A stretch of DNA of 64,000 bases from assembly GCF_014596575.1 (NCBI RefSeq), contig NZ_NASZ01000020.1:23717-87716 (forward strand), given 5' to 3'. Positions 9,223-17,608 of the stretch are shown here, piece by piece (position 1 is the stretch's first letter; every line of letters begins with the position of its first letter). Under the pieces are notes generated by a model that worked only from the letters and a program-made list of their open reading frames with translations, searched no databases and was not told where the DNA came from. Made by a program: the position numbers and the translations under genes. Source of the DNA: Flavobacterium pokkalii (GTDB taxonomy: Bacteria > Bacteroidota > Bacteroidia > Flavobacteriales > Flavobacteriaceae).

Positions 9223-9987
9223 ATGTTCTCATTAAAAGATAAAAAAGCAATTATCACCGGAGGCGGAAGCGGTATAGGAAAGGCAATTTCAGTTTTATTT
9301 GCAAAGCAGGGAGCTGAGGTTCATATTTTAGAATTAACTGCTGAAAGTGCTCAAAGTACTGTTGATGAAATTACGGCTCAGGGCGGAAAAGTGTTTGCTC
9401 ATGCCTGTAATGTGGCGCAGCATGATGAGGTAGTGGCAACTTTTGAGAAAATAGGAAATATTCATGTTTTGGTTAATAATGCCGGAATAGCACACGTAGG
9501 TAAGGTAGATACTACTTCGGAAACTGATTTTGACCGAATTATGGCGGTAAATGTAAAAGGAGTTTACAACTGTTTGTTTGCATCTATTCCACAATTTCGT
9601 AAGTCGGGTGGAGGTGCTATCGTAAACCTGGCTTCGATTGCTTCATGGGTTGGAATTCCGGATCGTTTTGCTTATTCAACGGCAAAAGGAGCGGTGATGT
9701 CAATGACTTTATCTGTTGCAAAAGATTATATCAACGAGAATATTCGTTGTAATTCGATTTCGCCGGCTCGTGTTCATACGCCTTTTGTAGATGGATTTAT
9801 AGCTAAAAATTATCCGGGAAATGAGGCTGAAATTTTTGATAAATTATCTAAATCACAGCCAATAGGCAGAATGGGTAAACCGGAAGAAATTGCTACTTTG
9901 GCTTTGTTTTTAGCTAGTGATGAAGCCGGATTTATTACCGGTTCTGATTATCCGATTGACGGAGGATTTATAAAATTGAATAATTAA
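9223..9987 (+). CDS. SDR-family dehydrogenase, possibly 2-keto-3-deoxy-sugar-acid dehydrogenase
   Basis: 254 residues, classical short-chain dehydrogenase. TGGGSGIGK (about residues 12-20) is the nucleotide-binding loop, NNAGIA the core strand, and the active site is S in NLASIASW with YSTAK. The C-terminal GSDYPIDGG is typical of classical SDRs. It resembles the SDRs that oxidise 2-keto-3-deoxy-L-fuconate or -L-rhamnonate in non-phosphorylated deoxy-sugar routes. That reading gains support from the FAH-family hydrolase 89 bp downstream, because such routes end with an SDR followed by an FAH-type diketo-acid hydrolase. The earlier enzymes of the route are not in the window, so the substrate remains an inference. 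Confidence 0.85.
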   Translation: MFSLKDKKAIITGGGSGIGKAISVLFAKQGAEVHILELTAESAQSTVDEITAQGGKVFAHACNVAQHDEVVATFEKIGNIHVLVNNAGIAHVGKVDTTSETDFDRIMAVNVKGVYNCLFASIPQFRKSGGGAIVNLASIASWVGIPDRFAYSTAKGAVMSMTLSVAKDYINENIRCNSISPARVHTPFVDGFIAKNYPGNEAEIFDKLSKSQPIGRMGKPEEIATLALFLASDEAGFITGSDYPIDGGFIKLNN

Positions 9988-9993
9988 AAAAAG

Positions 9994-10064
9994 ATACTAA
10001 GGTTCTAAGTTGCTAAGTTTTTTATACTTAATAACTCCAAACCTTAGCTACATAGTAACTTTAA
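9994..10064. repeat. Imperfect inverted intergenic repeat
   Basis: The spacer holds ACTAAGGTTCTAAGTTGCTA and, on the other arm, CCTTAGCTACATAGTAACTT, which is a diverged inverted copy. It belongs to the type of short palindromic spacer repeat seen elsewhere in this window and may fold in the mRNA between the SDR and FAH genes. Confidence 0.4.
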
Positions 10065-10076
10065 AAAATAAAAAAA

Positions 10077-10931
10077 ATGAAATTAATACGTTTTGGAGCC
10101 GAAGGCAGTGAAAAACCAGGAATTTTAATTGGAGAAAAGAGATACGATGTTTCTTCGGTTGTAGCTGATTATAATGAGTCTTTTTTTGAAAATGACGGAT
10201 TGGCTAAATTAAAAGCTGCCATTGAGAGTGGAACTTCTTTTCCGGAAGTAGCTGATGATGTTCGTTTAGGTTCTCCTGTTGCCCGACCTTCAAAAATTAT
10301 TTGTATTGGTTTGAACTATGTCGATCATTGTCATGAAACTAATGCGCCAATCCCAACAGAACCAATTATTTTCTTTAAATCAACCACTTCTTTGTGTGGA
10401 CCAAATGATAATTTGGTGATTCCAAAGGGAAGTGAAAAAACAGATTGGGAAGTAGAATTGGCTTTTGTAGTAGGTAAAAAAGCAAGTTATGTGGAAGAAG
10501 CGGATGCTTTGGATTATGTTGCCGGATATGCTTTGTTAAACGATTACAGTGAAAGAGCGTTCCAAATTGAAATGGGTGGTCAATGGGCTAAAGGGAAAGG
10601 ATGTGATACATTTGCACCTCTAGGACCTGTTTTAGCTACTCAGGATGAAATTGCTGATGTGAATAATTTAGGAATGTGGCTGACTGTGAATGGTAAAACT
10701 TTCCAAAATAGTAATACCTCTAATTTAGTGTTTAAAATTCCTTATTTAGTGCATTATTTAAGTCAGTTTATGACGTTGCTTCCTGGTGATATTATCAGTA
10801 CGGGAACGCCTCCGGGAGTAGGTTTAGGAATTAAACCGGATCCTATTTATGTAAAAGCAGGTGATGTAATTGAATTAGGTATCGAAGGATTAGGTTCCAG
10901 CAAACAATTAGCTGTTGCTTATTCTAAATAG
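10077..10931 (+). CDS. Fumarylacetoacetate hydrolase (FAH) family protein
   Basis: 284 residues. One FAH fold after a short N-terminal domain. KIICIGLNYVDHCHET opens the catalytic domain. EVELAFVVGKK supplies metal-ligand acidic residues, and NDYSERAFQ, KGCDTFAPLGP and STGTPPGVG are family signatures. Members cleave C-C bonds of beta-diketo acids using Mg2+ or Mn2+. Downstream of an SDR, the likely substrate is a 2,4-diketo-3-deoxy sugar acid (from fucose or rhamnose), giving pyruvate plus a two- or three-carbon acid. This differs from the true fumarylacetoacetase at 14033-15316. A strong terminator follows. Confidence 0.88.
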   Translation: MKLIRFGAEGSEKPGILIGEKRYDVSSVVADYNESFFENDGLAKLKAAIESGTSFPEVADDVRLGSPVARPSKIICIGLNYVDHCHETNAPIPTEPIIFFKSTTSLCGPNDNLVIPKGSEKTDWEVELAFVVGKKASYVEEADALDYVAGYALLNDYSERAFQIEMGGQWAKGKGCDTFAPLGPVLATQDEIADVNNLGMWLTVNGKTFQNSNTSNLVFKIPYLVHYLSQFMTLLPGDIISTGTPPGVGLGIKPDPIYVKAGDVIELGIEGLGSSKQLAVAYSK

Positions 10932-10952
10932 TAATTCATTTTTGATAAAATT

Positions 10953-10994
10953 AAAAAGGAGTGCAAAAATCGAATGATTTTGCGCTCCTTTTTT
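10953..10994 (+). terminator. Rho-independent terminator
   Basis: AAAAAGGAGTGCAAAAATC pairs with GATTTTGCGCTCCTTTTTT. It ends the SDR-FAH operon and, in reverse, the convergent glutamine cyclotransferase gene. Confidence 0.9.
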
Positions 10995-11026
10995 AGTTTG
11001 TAAATTAATTTTTAGAAAGAAACCGG

Positions 11027-12076
11027 TTATTCCGAAACGGTGATTTCAAACATTTTGTCCCAGTTTTTACCGGTTACAAAAATGGTTTTAGTTTTAGGAT
11101 TGTAAGCAATTCCGTTTAATACATCTTCAGGAGTTGCATTGATTAATTTGCGCAATCCTGATAAATCAACAATAGCTTCAACGGCACCATTAGAAGGATT
11201 AACAATAGCGATGGCGTCTTTTTGCCAAACATTAGCATAGAATTTTCCATCGATTAATTCTAATTCGTTTACGGCTTTAATTTTTGAACTTCCTGAATAT
11301 ACATTGATGTAGTCAATCATTTTTTGTGTTTCAGGGTCCATTTTCCAGATTTTCTCTGTCCCGTCTGATTGGTAAATGTATTTATCGTCATGCGTCATTC
11401 CCCAACCTTCAATTTCTTTAGTATAAGTAAAGGTTTTTTCCAGTTTTAAAGTGTTGGCATTATAGATAAAACCTGTTTTTTCCTGCCAGGTTAATTGAAA
11501 TAATTTTCCGTTGATAAAAGTAATTCCTTCGCCAAAATAATTTCCGTCCAAATCAATTTGTTTGAAAACTTTTCCGGTTTTATAATCGTATTTTCTTAAA
11601 TAAGAATTTCCTTTTTGTCCCGTGCTTTCGTATAGCGTGTCTTTGTAAAATTCTAATCCTTCAGTGAAAGATTTAATGTCGTGAGGATAGGTGTTAACTA
11701 TTTTATACTTTAATAATTTAGGTGTCACATTGGAAACTACTTCAATTCTTGTAGTTGTTTCTGCATTTTCACCTTCAAAATAAACTAAGGCTTTGATGTT
11801 TTGGTAGCCTAATTTTTGATCTTTTAATTCAAAAGACAAATTTTCAAGTCCTTTTACGGTTTTTACTTTTGTGTCGTTTATGTAGTAGACAACGCTGTCA
11901 ACAACTTTTGATTTTGGATTCAAAATAGGCAAATTAAGCGTTTCCTGAGGCTGATAATGTGCCGAAATTTTGGATGAATCAAAATTAAATATGGTATTTT
12001 CTCTATTTTTTGTATCTCCACAATTAGAAAGTAAAGTTCCTAATAAAATGAAAGATAATAAGTTATGTTTTTTCAT
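11027..12076 (-). CDS. Glutaminyl-peptide cyclotransferase, lipoprotein
   Basis: 349 residues from the ATG at 12076. The frame stays open to 12220, but the extra N-terminal part is Cys-rich, overlaps the SRP RNA on the other strand and precedes a clear lipoprotein signal, so I reject it. MKKHNLLSFILLGTLLSNC ends in a lipobox, with Cys about residue 19. The rest is a five-bladed propeller of the plant/bacterial glutamine cyclotransferase type (PHDIKSFTEGLEFYKDTLYE, GITFINGKLFQLTWQEKTG, DVLNGIAYNPKTKTIFVTGK). These enzymes turn N-terminal Gln into pyroglutamate. The lipoprotein form should sit in the periplasm or on the outer membrane. An N-terminal Ig-like region (about residues 35-110) is extra to the minimal enzyme. 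Confidence 0.88.
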   Translation of the reverse strand: MKKHNLLSFILLGTLLSNCGDTKNRENTIFNFDSSKISAHYQPQETLNLPILNPKSKVVDSVVYYINDTKVKTVKGLENLSFELKDQKLGYQNIKALVYFEGENAETTTRIEVVSNVTPKLLKYKIVNTYPHDIKSFTEGLEFYKDTLYESTGQKGNSYLRKYDYKTGKVFKQIDLDGNYFGEGITFINGKLFQLTWQEKTGFIYNANTLKLEKTFTYTKEIEGWGMTHDDKYIYQSDGTEKIWKMDPETQKMIDYINVYSGSSKIKAVNELELIDGKFYANVWQKDAIAIVNPSNGAVEAIVDLSGLRKLINATPEDVLNGIAYNPKTKTIFVTGKNWDKMFEITVSE

Positions 12077-12131
12077 CTTTTGAATTTTAATGGTTCTAAT
12101 ATACAATGTTATTTTAAGCTTGCAAAAGGGC

Positions 12132-12161
12132 TTGCAAAAATATAAAAAGATTGTATATTTG
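12132..12161 (+). promoter_or_regulatory. Promoter of the SRP RNA
   Basis: TTG at 12132-12134 and TATATTTG at 12154-12161, separated by 19 bp, match the Bacteroidota promoter consensus. The predicted start, a few bases downstream, coincides with the first paired base of the RNA. Confidence 0.75.
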
Positions 12162-12165
12162 CACC

Positions 12166-12258
12166 GGCAAGTCCTACACGACCAGCTCCTGCAGACTCCC
12201 CCAGGATGGGAACATAGCAAGGGTACGCGGTTGAGCGGTGCGATGTAGGTCGCTTGCC
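12166..12258 (+). ncRNA. ffs: Signal recognition particle RNA, small bacterial type
   Basis: About 93 nt folding as one long hairpin. GGCAAG and CCTACA at the 5' end pair with TGTAGG and CTTGCC at the 3' end. The tip carries the conserved Ffh-binding region: AGGATGGGAACATAGCAAGG gives a GGAA tetraloop closed by ATG/CAT and the asymmetric AGCA strand. With Ffh it directs nascent inner-membrane and exported proteins to FtsY. It has its own promoter and is followed by a T-run and a second hairpin. Confidence 0.93.
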
Positions 12259-12288
12259 ATTTTTTATTTAATAATTTTTTAAAAGTAG

Positions 12289-12311
12289 TCTTCCTTCGGG
12301 AGGATTTTTTT
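12289..12311 (+). terminator. Terminator with TTCG tetraloop
   Basis: TCTTCC, TTCG, GGAGGA and a run of T. A stable UUCG-capped hairpin about 30 bases beyond the SRP RNA; it probably ends that transcript. Confidence 0.7.
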
Positions 12312-12330
12312 ATTTTTGGATCTCTCGAAA

Positions 12331-12415
12331 GTTAGGAGTTGGAAATTAGAAGTTAGGTTTGCACACCACAAACCAAAGCTCATAACCCAAACTCATAACT
12401 CATAACCTAAAAAAA
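12331..12415. repeat. Low-complexity intergenic repeat cluster
   Basis: Contains GTTAGGAGTTGGAAATTAG followed by several tandem copies of a CTCATAAC(C/T) word (for example ACTCATAACTCATAACC). The first word recurs near 4312 and the second near 16770, always in spacers. No reading frame is present. Confidence 0.5.
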
Positions 12416-12417
12416 AT

Positions 12418-13221
12418 ATGAGTAAAGTAGTGTTGATTACCGGAGGTTCTTCAGGGATTGGAAAATCTATTGGTGAGTTTTTGCATCAAAAAGGTTTTGT
12501 AGTTTATGGAACCAGCCGAAATCCGGAAAAGGTGTTGAACTCAGTTTTTCCTTTAGTAGCTTTGGATGTTAGGAAACCGGAAACGATACAGGCTGCTGTT
12601 GCCAAAATTATAGCTACAACAGGAAAATTGGATGTAGTGATTAATAATGCTGGTGTAGGGATTACAGGTCCGTTAGAAGAAATTCCAACTGCTGAAATCA
12701 AAAATAACTTCGAAACTAATTTTTTTGGTCCTATCGAAGTGATGAAAGCGGTGTTGCCACAAATGCGTCAGCAAAAATCTGGTTTGATTATTAATGTGAC
12801 TTCGATTGCTGCTTATATGGGGTTGCCTTATAGAAGTGTCTATTCAGCTTCAAAAGGAGCTTTGGAATTAATTAGTGAGGGTTTAAGTATGGAAGTAAAG
12901 TCTTTTGGTATCCACATTACTAATGTAGCTCCGGGAGATTTTGCAACAAATATTGCTTCGGGACGTTTTCATGCACCTTTGATTAAAGGATCTGCTTATG
13001 AAATTCCTTATGGCAATACCTTAAAAACGATGGATGAACATGTGGATAGCGGAAGTGATCCGAGAGATATGGCTGTAGCGGTTTATAATATTATTGAGTC
13101 TAAAAATCCTAAGATTCATTATAAGGTGGGAGCGTTTTTGCAGAAATTTTCAATTGTTTTAAAACGTTTGTTACCAGATAAAATGTATGAAAAAATGTTG
13201 ATGAATCATTATAAATTGTAA
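12418..13221 (+). CDS. SDR-family oxidoreductase
   Basis: 267 residues. TGGSSGIGKSIGE binds the dinucleotide, NNAGVG is the core motif, and the active site is formed by the Ser of INVTSIAAYMG with YSASKGALE. The C-terminal 60 residues (SDPRDMAVAVYNIIESKNPK and a basic KRLLPDKMYEKML tail) resemble the retinol/17-beta-hydroxysteroid dehydrogenase-like SDRs, a group with broad lipid or carbonyl substrates. Monocistronic; no neighbour suggests a pathway. The natural substrate is unknown. Confidence 0.85.
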   Translation: MSKVVLITGGSSGIGKSIGEFLHQKGFVVYGTSRNPEKVLNSVFPLVALDVRKPETIQAAVAKIIATTGKLDVVINNAGVGITGPLEEIPTAEIKNNFETNFFGPIEVMKAVLPQMRQQKSGLIINVTSIAAYMGLPYRSVYSASKGALELISEGLSMEVKSFGIHITNVAPGDFATNIASGRFHAPLIKGSAYEIPYGNTLKTMDEHVDSGSDPRDMAVAVYNIIESKNPKIHYKVGAFLQKFSIVLKRLLPDKMYEKMLMNHYKL

Positions 13222-13303
13222 ATTTGCAAACGTTGAATTAGTTTAAGTGTATAAAAAACACTTTATTTGCAACGGAATCTAAAAACAATTAAATATATAA
13301 ATT

Positions 13304-13960
13304 ATGAAATTTTTTATTGACACAGCTAATTTAGCTCAAATTAAAGAAGCACAATCATTAGGTGTTTTAGATGGTGTAACTACAAACCCATCTTTGATGG
13401 CTAAAGAAGGAATCACTGGAAAAGATAACATCTTAAAACACTATGTTGACATTTGTAATCTTGTTGATGGTGATGTAAGTGCTGAGGTAAACGCTTTGGA
13501 CTTTGAAGGAATGGTTAGAGAAGGAGAGGAACTAGCGGAATTACATGAGCAAATTGTTGTGAAATTACCTATGACTAAAGAAGGTGTTCAGGCTGCTAAA
13601 TATTTTTCTGATAAAGGAATTAAAACGAATGTAACTTTAGTGTTCTCTGCGGGACAGGCTTTATTAGCTGCTAAAGCAGGTGCTACTTATGTTTCTCCGT
13701 TCTTAGGAAGATTAGATGATGTTTCAACTGACGGTTTGAATTTGATTCAGGAAATCAGAGAGATCTATGATAACTATGGTTATGAAACTCAAATTTTAGC
13801 GGCTTCTGTGCGTCACACGATGCATATTGTAAACTGTGCTAAAATTGGAGCCGATGTAATGACAGGACCTTTATCTGCAATTGCCGGTTTATTGAAACAC
13901 CCATTAACAGATATTGGATTAGCTCAATTCATTGCTGATTTTGAAAAAGGAAACAAGTAA
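13304..13960 (+). CDS. Small transaldolase (TalC / fructose-6-phosphate aldolase-like)
   Basis: 218 residues, the short form of transaldolase. [20 protein letters not shown] and [12 protein letters not shown] are family signatures. The Schiff-base lysine is K87 in [10 protein letters not shown], and TNVTLVFS and AASVRHTMH line the pocket. Known members either transfer dihydroxyacetone units between sugar phosphates or reversibly cleave fructose 6-phosphate. In Bacteroidota they usually act as the transaldolase of the pentose phosphate pathway, which I take as the likely role. Cytoplasmic, monocistronic, with its own bidirectional terminator. Confidence 0.92.
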   Translation: MKFFIDTANLAQIKEAQSLGVLDGVTTNPSLMAKEGITGKDNILKHYVDICNLVDGDVSAEVNALDFEGMVREGEELAELHEQIVVKLPMTKEGVQAAKYFSDKGIKTNVTLVFSAGQALLAAKAGATYVSPFLGRLDDVSTDGLNLIQEIREIYDNYGYETQILAASVRHTMHIVNCAKIGADVMTGPLSAIAGLLKHPLTDIGLAQFIADFEKGNK

Positions 13961-13981
13961 TTTGTTACTTTAAATTTATAA

Positions 13982-14016
13982 AAAAGTCCCGCTTGATTTT
14001 CAAACGGGACTTTTTG
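13982..14016 (+). terminator. Bidirectional Rho-independent terminator
   Basis: AAAAGTCCCG and CGGGACTTTTTG flank a 13-base loop. Between the convergent transaldolase and fumarylacetoacetase genes; it can serve both. Confidence 0.9.
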
Positions 14017-14032
14017 TTTAGGATATAGTTTT

Positions 14033-15316
14033 TTATTTTCTCACAAAAGGAGGAAGTAATTTGCTGGAAACTTCTCCAAAACCAATTCGCACCTGACTGT
14101 TTTCACAAAAACCTTTGATAATTACAGTATCGTTGTCGTTGATGTATTTGCGTTCGCTTCCATCATTCAATTTTAGAGGTTTTTCACCTCCCCAGGTCAA
14201 TTCTAACATCGAACCATAACTGTCCTTAGTTGGTCCCGAAATAGCTCCCGAACCCATCATGTCTCCCGAATTGATTCGGCATCCGTTAGAAGTGTGATGT
14301 GTTAATTGTTGGTTCATCGTCCAATACATGTATTTGAAATTGGATTTAGAAACTATTGTCGCTTCTGTTTTTTCCGGTTGGATAGCTACTTCCAGATTAA
14401 TATCAAAAGAATGCTTCCCTTTTTGTTGTAAATAAGGCAACGGACTTGGATTTTGTTTTGGACTGGCAATTCTAAAAGGTTCTAAAGCATCCATAGTTAC
14501 AATCCAAGGCGAAATAGAAGTGGCAAAATTTTTAGATAACAAAGGGCCTAAAGGCATGTATTCCCATTTTTGGATATCACGTGCGGTCCAGTCATTCAAT
14601 AAAACCATTCCGAAAATATAATCTTCAGCTTCACTAATTGGAATCATTTCTCCCATGATGTTAGCATCAGTTGTAATAAAAGCGGTTTCTAATTCAAAAT
14701 CAACTGAACGGGAAGCGCCAAAAACCGGAGTCGTTGCATCAGGAGGTAAGGTTTGTCCTAAAGGTCTGTGAACCGGAATTCCTGAAGGAATTATGGTTGA
14801 ACTTCTGCCATGATAAGCAATTGGCATTTGTGGCCAGTTAGGTAACAAAGCATTTTCTTCATTACGAATCATTTTACCTACATTCGAAGCGTGTATTTTA
14901 CTGGAATAAAAATCAGTATAATCGCCTATTAAAACCGGTAATTGCATTTCTACTTCATCAATATTAAAAATAATGATGTTTTTATGGTTTTCGTTTTCAC
15001 GCAACTTGGGATTATTTTCATCAAAAATATCGGCGATACGATTACGAACCAGTCGCCAGGTTTTTTTTCCGTCGGAAATAAAGTCATTCAGCGTGTCCTG
15101 CATGAACATATCATCCGTTAAATCGATACCGGAAAAGTAGCCTAATTGTTGTAAAGCACCTAAATCAATAGCCGAATCTCCAATGCGGGTTCCTACAGTG
15201 ACCACATTTTCTTTGGTTAGAAAAACACCAAAAGGAATGTTTTGGATTGGGAAATCACTGTTTTTAGGAACTTCTATCCATGATTTTCTTTTGGTATCGT
15301 TGGCTGATATAGGCAT
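14033..15316 (-). CDS. fahA: Fumarylacetoacetase
   Basis: 427 residues, the normal length of true fumarylacetoacetase. The N-terminal SH3-like domain (about 1-120) begins KSWIEVPKNSDFPIQNIPFG. The catalytic domain has DYTDFYSSKIHASNVG, PIAYHGRSSTIIPSG, FELETAFI and LLNDWTARDIQKWEY, which carry the Ca2+/Mg2+ ligands and the catalytic His. It performs the last step of tyrosine/homogentisate breakdown, giving fumarate and acetoacetate. The other tyrosine genes (hppD, hmgA) are not adjacent. It is divergent from glyA across a 106-bp spacer. Confidence 0.95.
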   Translation of the reverse strand: MPISANDTKRKSWIEVPKNSDFPIQNIPFGVFLTKENVVTVGTRIGDSAIDLGALQQLGYFSGIDLTDDMFMQDTLNDFISDGKKTWRLVRNRIADIFDENNPKLRENENHKNIIIFNIDEVEMQLPVLIGDYTDFYSSKIHASNVGKMIRNEENALLPNWPQMPIAYHGRSSTIIPSGIPVHRPLGQTLPPDATTPVFGASRSVDFELETAFITTDANIMGEMIPISEAEDYIFGMVLLNDWTARDIQKWEYMPLGPLLSKNFATSISPWIVTMDALEPFRIASPKQNPSPLPYLQQKGKHSFDINLEVAIQPEKTEATIVSKSNFKYMYWTMNQQLTHHTSNGCRINSGDMMGSGAISGPTKDSYGSMLELTWGGEKPLKLNDGSERKYINDNDTVIIKGFCENSQVRIGFGEVSSKLLPPFVRK

Positions 15317-15389
15317 ATTGTGTTAATTTTTTGTTGAAAATTATATATCAAATATATCATAATCTAACTGTTTAACAAACGTTTTTTTG

Positions 15390-15397
15390 TATTTTTG
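15390..15397 (+). promoter_or_regulatory. glyA: glyA -7 element
   Basis: TATTTTTG fits the TAnnTTTG consensus 25 bp before the glyA start. No clear TTG at the -33 distance. Confidence 0.4.
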
Positions 15398-15422
15398 CGC
15401 TAAATTATTTAAAATCTAAAAA

Positions 15423-16697
15423 ATGCAACGCGACAAACAAATTTTTGAACTTATTCTTGAGGAACAAGACAGACAAATTCACGGATTAGAACTTATTGCT
15501 TCTGAGAACTTTGTAAGTGATGAGGTAATCGAAGCTGCCGGTTCAGTTTTAACCAATAAATATGCTGAAGGATATCCAGGTAAAAGATACTATGGAGGTT
15601 GTGAAGTAGTGGATGTTATTGAGCAAATTGCAATTGATAGAGCTAAAGAATTGTTTGGAGCTGAGTATGCTAACGTACAACCTCACTCAGGTTCTCAGGC
15701 TAATGCATCAGTATTCCACGCTTGTTTGAAGCCTGGTGATACTATTTTAGGTTTTGATTTATCTCACGGTGGTCACTTGACTCACGGTTCTCCGGTAAAC
15801 TTCTCAGGACGTGTTTACAACCCGGTTTTCTACGGTGTTGACAAAGAAACAGGTCGTTTAGATTATGATAAAATTCAGGAAATTGCAACTAAAGAGCAAC
15901 CAAAATTAATCATCGCGGGAGCTTCAGCTTATTCACGTGATATGGATTTTGCCCGTTTCAGACAAATTGCTGACAGCGTAGGTGCAATTTTAATGGCTGA
16001 TATTTCTCACCCTGCAGGTTTAATTGCTAAAGGTTTATTAAGTGACCCAATTCCTCACTGTCATATCGTAACTACAACTACTCACAAAACTTTACGTGGA
16101 CCACGTGGTGGATTGATCTTGATGGGTAAAGATTTCCCAAATCCTTGGGGATTAACTACTCCAAAAGGAGAAATCAGAATGATGTCGGCTTTATTAGACT
16201 TAGCTGTTTTCCCTGGAAACCAAGGAGGACCTTTAATGCACATTATTGCTGCTAAAGCTGTTGCTTTTGGAGAAGCTTTACAAGATGAGTTCTTTACTTA
16301 TGCCCGTCAATTACAAAAGAATGCTAATGCAATGGCTGATGCTTTCGTAAAAAGAGGATATAACATCATCTCTGGAGGTACTGATAACCACATGATGTTA
16401 ATTGACTTAAGAAACAAAGGGATTTCTGGTAAAGAGGCTGAAAATGCTTTGGTAAAAGCTGAAATCACTGTAAATAAAAATATGGTTCCATTTGATGACA
16501 AATCTCCATTTGTTACTTCTGGTATCCGTGTAGGAACTGCTGCAATCACAACTCGTGGTTTAGTAGAAGAAGATATGGAAACTATTGTTGCTATGATTGA
16601 CAAAGTATTGACAAATCATACTAACGAAGATGTTATTGAAGAAGTTGCTGAAGAAGTAAACGAAATGATGAGCGAAAGAGCAATCTTCGTTTTCTAA
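15423..16697 (+). CDS. glyA: Serine hydroxymethyltransferase
   Basis: 424 residues. Converts serine plus tetrahydrofolate into glycine and methylene-THF and is the main one-carbon source. The N-terminus [20 protein letters not shown], then [20 protein letters not shown], and the PLP lysine K222 in [15 protein letters not shown] identify it securely. Many of its codons follow the preferred set of the window, consistent with high expression. Cytoplasmic. A symmetrical hairpin follows the stop. Confidence 0.97.
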   Translation: MQRDKQIFELILEEQDRQIHGLELIASENFVSDEVIEAAGSVLTNKYAEGYPGKRYYGGCEVVDVIEQIAIDRAKELFGAEYANVQPHSGSQANASVFHACLKPGDTILGFDLSHGGHLTHGSPVNFSGRVYNPVFYGVDKETGRLDYDKIQEIATKEQPKLIIAGASAYSRDMDFARFRQIADSVGAILMADISHPAGLIAKGLLSDPIPHCHIVTTTTHKTLRGPRGGLILMGKDFPNPWGLTTPKGEIRMMSALLDLAVFPGNQGGPLMHIIAAKAVAFGEALQDEFFTYARQLQKNANAMADAFVKRGYNIISGGTDNHMMLIDLRNKGISGKEAENALVKAEITVNKNMVPFDDKSPFVTSGIRVGTAAITTRGLVEEDMETIVAMIDKVLTNHTNEDVIEEVAEEVNEMMSERAIFVF

Positions 16698-16718
16698 GAA
16701 TAACAAATTCTAAATTTT

Positions 16719-16762
16719 TAAAAGTCGAAAGTCGAAAACATAATTTTGACTTTCGACTTTTG
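16719..16762 (+). terminator. Terminator-like hairpin after glyA
   Basis: AAAAGTCGAAAGTCGAAAA pairs almost fully with TTTTGACTTTCGACTTTTG around a short loop, followed by T-rich sequence. The internal repetition of GTCGAAA suggests it also belongs to the spacer-repeat family. Confidence 0.7.
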
Positions 16763-16787
16763 TTTTTATAACTCATAACTTTTAGAC

Positions 16788-17381
16788 ATGGGCGTATTAC
16801 GATTACAATTGCCAACCGACCCAAGATGGGTAAATATTGTAGAAAAAAATATAGAAGAAATCCTTACTGATCACGCCTGGTGCGAACAAAAAGCTGCTAC
16901 GAATGCTATTACGATTATTACCAATAATTCAGAACATCAGGATTTAGTGAAAGATTTATTGGCTTTAGTCAAAGAAGAAATCGATCATTTTGAACAAGTT
17001 CATAATTTAATTATCAAACGCGGATTAAAGTTAGGCCGCGAGCGAAAAGACGATTATGTAAACGAATTGTACCAATACATGAAAAGAAGTGCCGATGGAA
17101 GCCGCGTTTCGGGTTTGGTAGAAAGATTGCTTTTTTCAGCCATGATTGAAGCCAGAAGTTGCGAACGTTTCAAAGTGCTTTCTGAAAATATTCAGGACGA
17201 AGAATTAGCTGTTTTTTACAGGGAATTAATGGAAAGCGAAGCGGGACATTACACCACTTTTATTACTTATGCCCGAAAATACGGCGAAGGAATTGATGTA
17301 GAAAAACGCTGGAGAGAATGGTTGGAATTTGAAGAGTCAATTATTACAAATTACGGAAAAGGCGAAACCATTCACGGTTAA
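16788..17381 (+). CDS. miaE: tRNA-(ms2io6A37) hydroxylase
   Basis: 197 residues, a ferritin-like non-haem di-iron enzyme that hydroxylates the isopentenyl group of ms2i6A at position 37 of tRNAs reading U-initial codons. LPTDPRWVNIVEKNIEEIL is typical for the N-terminus. Metal ligands are expected from HAWCEQKAATNA, KEEIDHFEQVH, AMIEARSCERF and ESEAGHYTTF, which give the E...ExxH...E...ExxH pattern of the fold. Cytoplasmic. The miaA and miaB partners are not nearby. The stop abuts copy 2 of a dispersed repeat. Confidence 0.92.
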   Translation: MGVLRLQLPTDPRWVNIVEKNIEEILTDHAWCEQKAATNAITIITNNSEHQDLVKDLLALVKEEIDHFEQVHNLIIKRGLKLGRERKDDYVNELYQYMKRSADGSRVSGLVERLLFSAMIEARSCERFKVLSENIQDEELAVFYRELMESEAGHYTTFITYARKYGEGIDVEKRWREWLEFEESIITNYGKGETIHG

Positions 17382-17416
17382 TTTTTAGTGATCAGTATTC
17401 AGTTTTTAGTATTCAG
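17382..17416. repeat. Dispersed intergenic repeat, copy 2 (inverted)
   Basis: Contains TTCAGTTTTTAGTATTCAG, the reverse complement of the core at 2056-2074, with a second related half (TTAGTGATCAGTATTCAG). Begins immediately after the miaE stop codon. Confidence 0.6.
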
Positions 17417-17608
17417 TCTTAGTTTGATTAAATTGATTGGAATTGAAAAACGTAATGAATCTTAGCGAAATCTTTCAGAATCCGTCACATTCACGGTTAA
17501 TATATAGTTGATAAGTCTCTTTTTTTGTTGCATAATTCGCGCATAAAATTCATTACTTTTAAGAATAACAAAAGTTATTTTCCAATAACCGTTTAAAAAG
17601 TGATAATT

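Noticed and set aside
12077..12220. N-terminal extension of the glutamine cyclotransferase frame
   Set aside because: It overlaps the SRP RNA on the other strand, is Cys-rich and precedes a clear lipoprotein signal peptide; the ATG at 12076 is the proper start.
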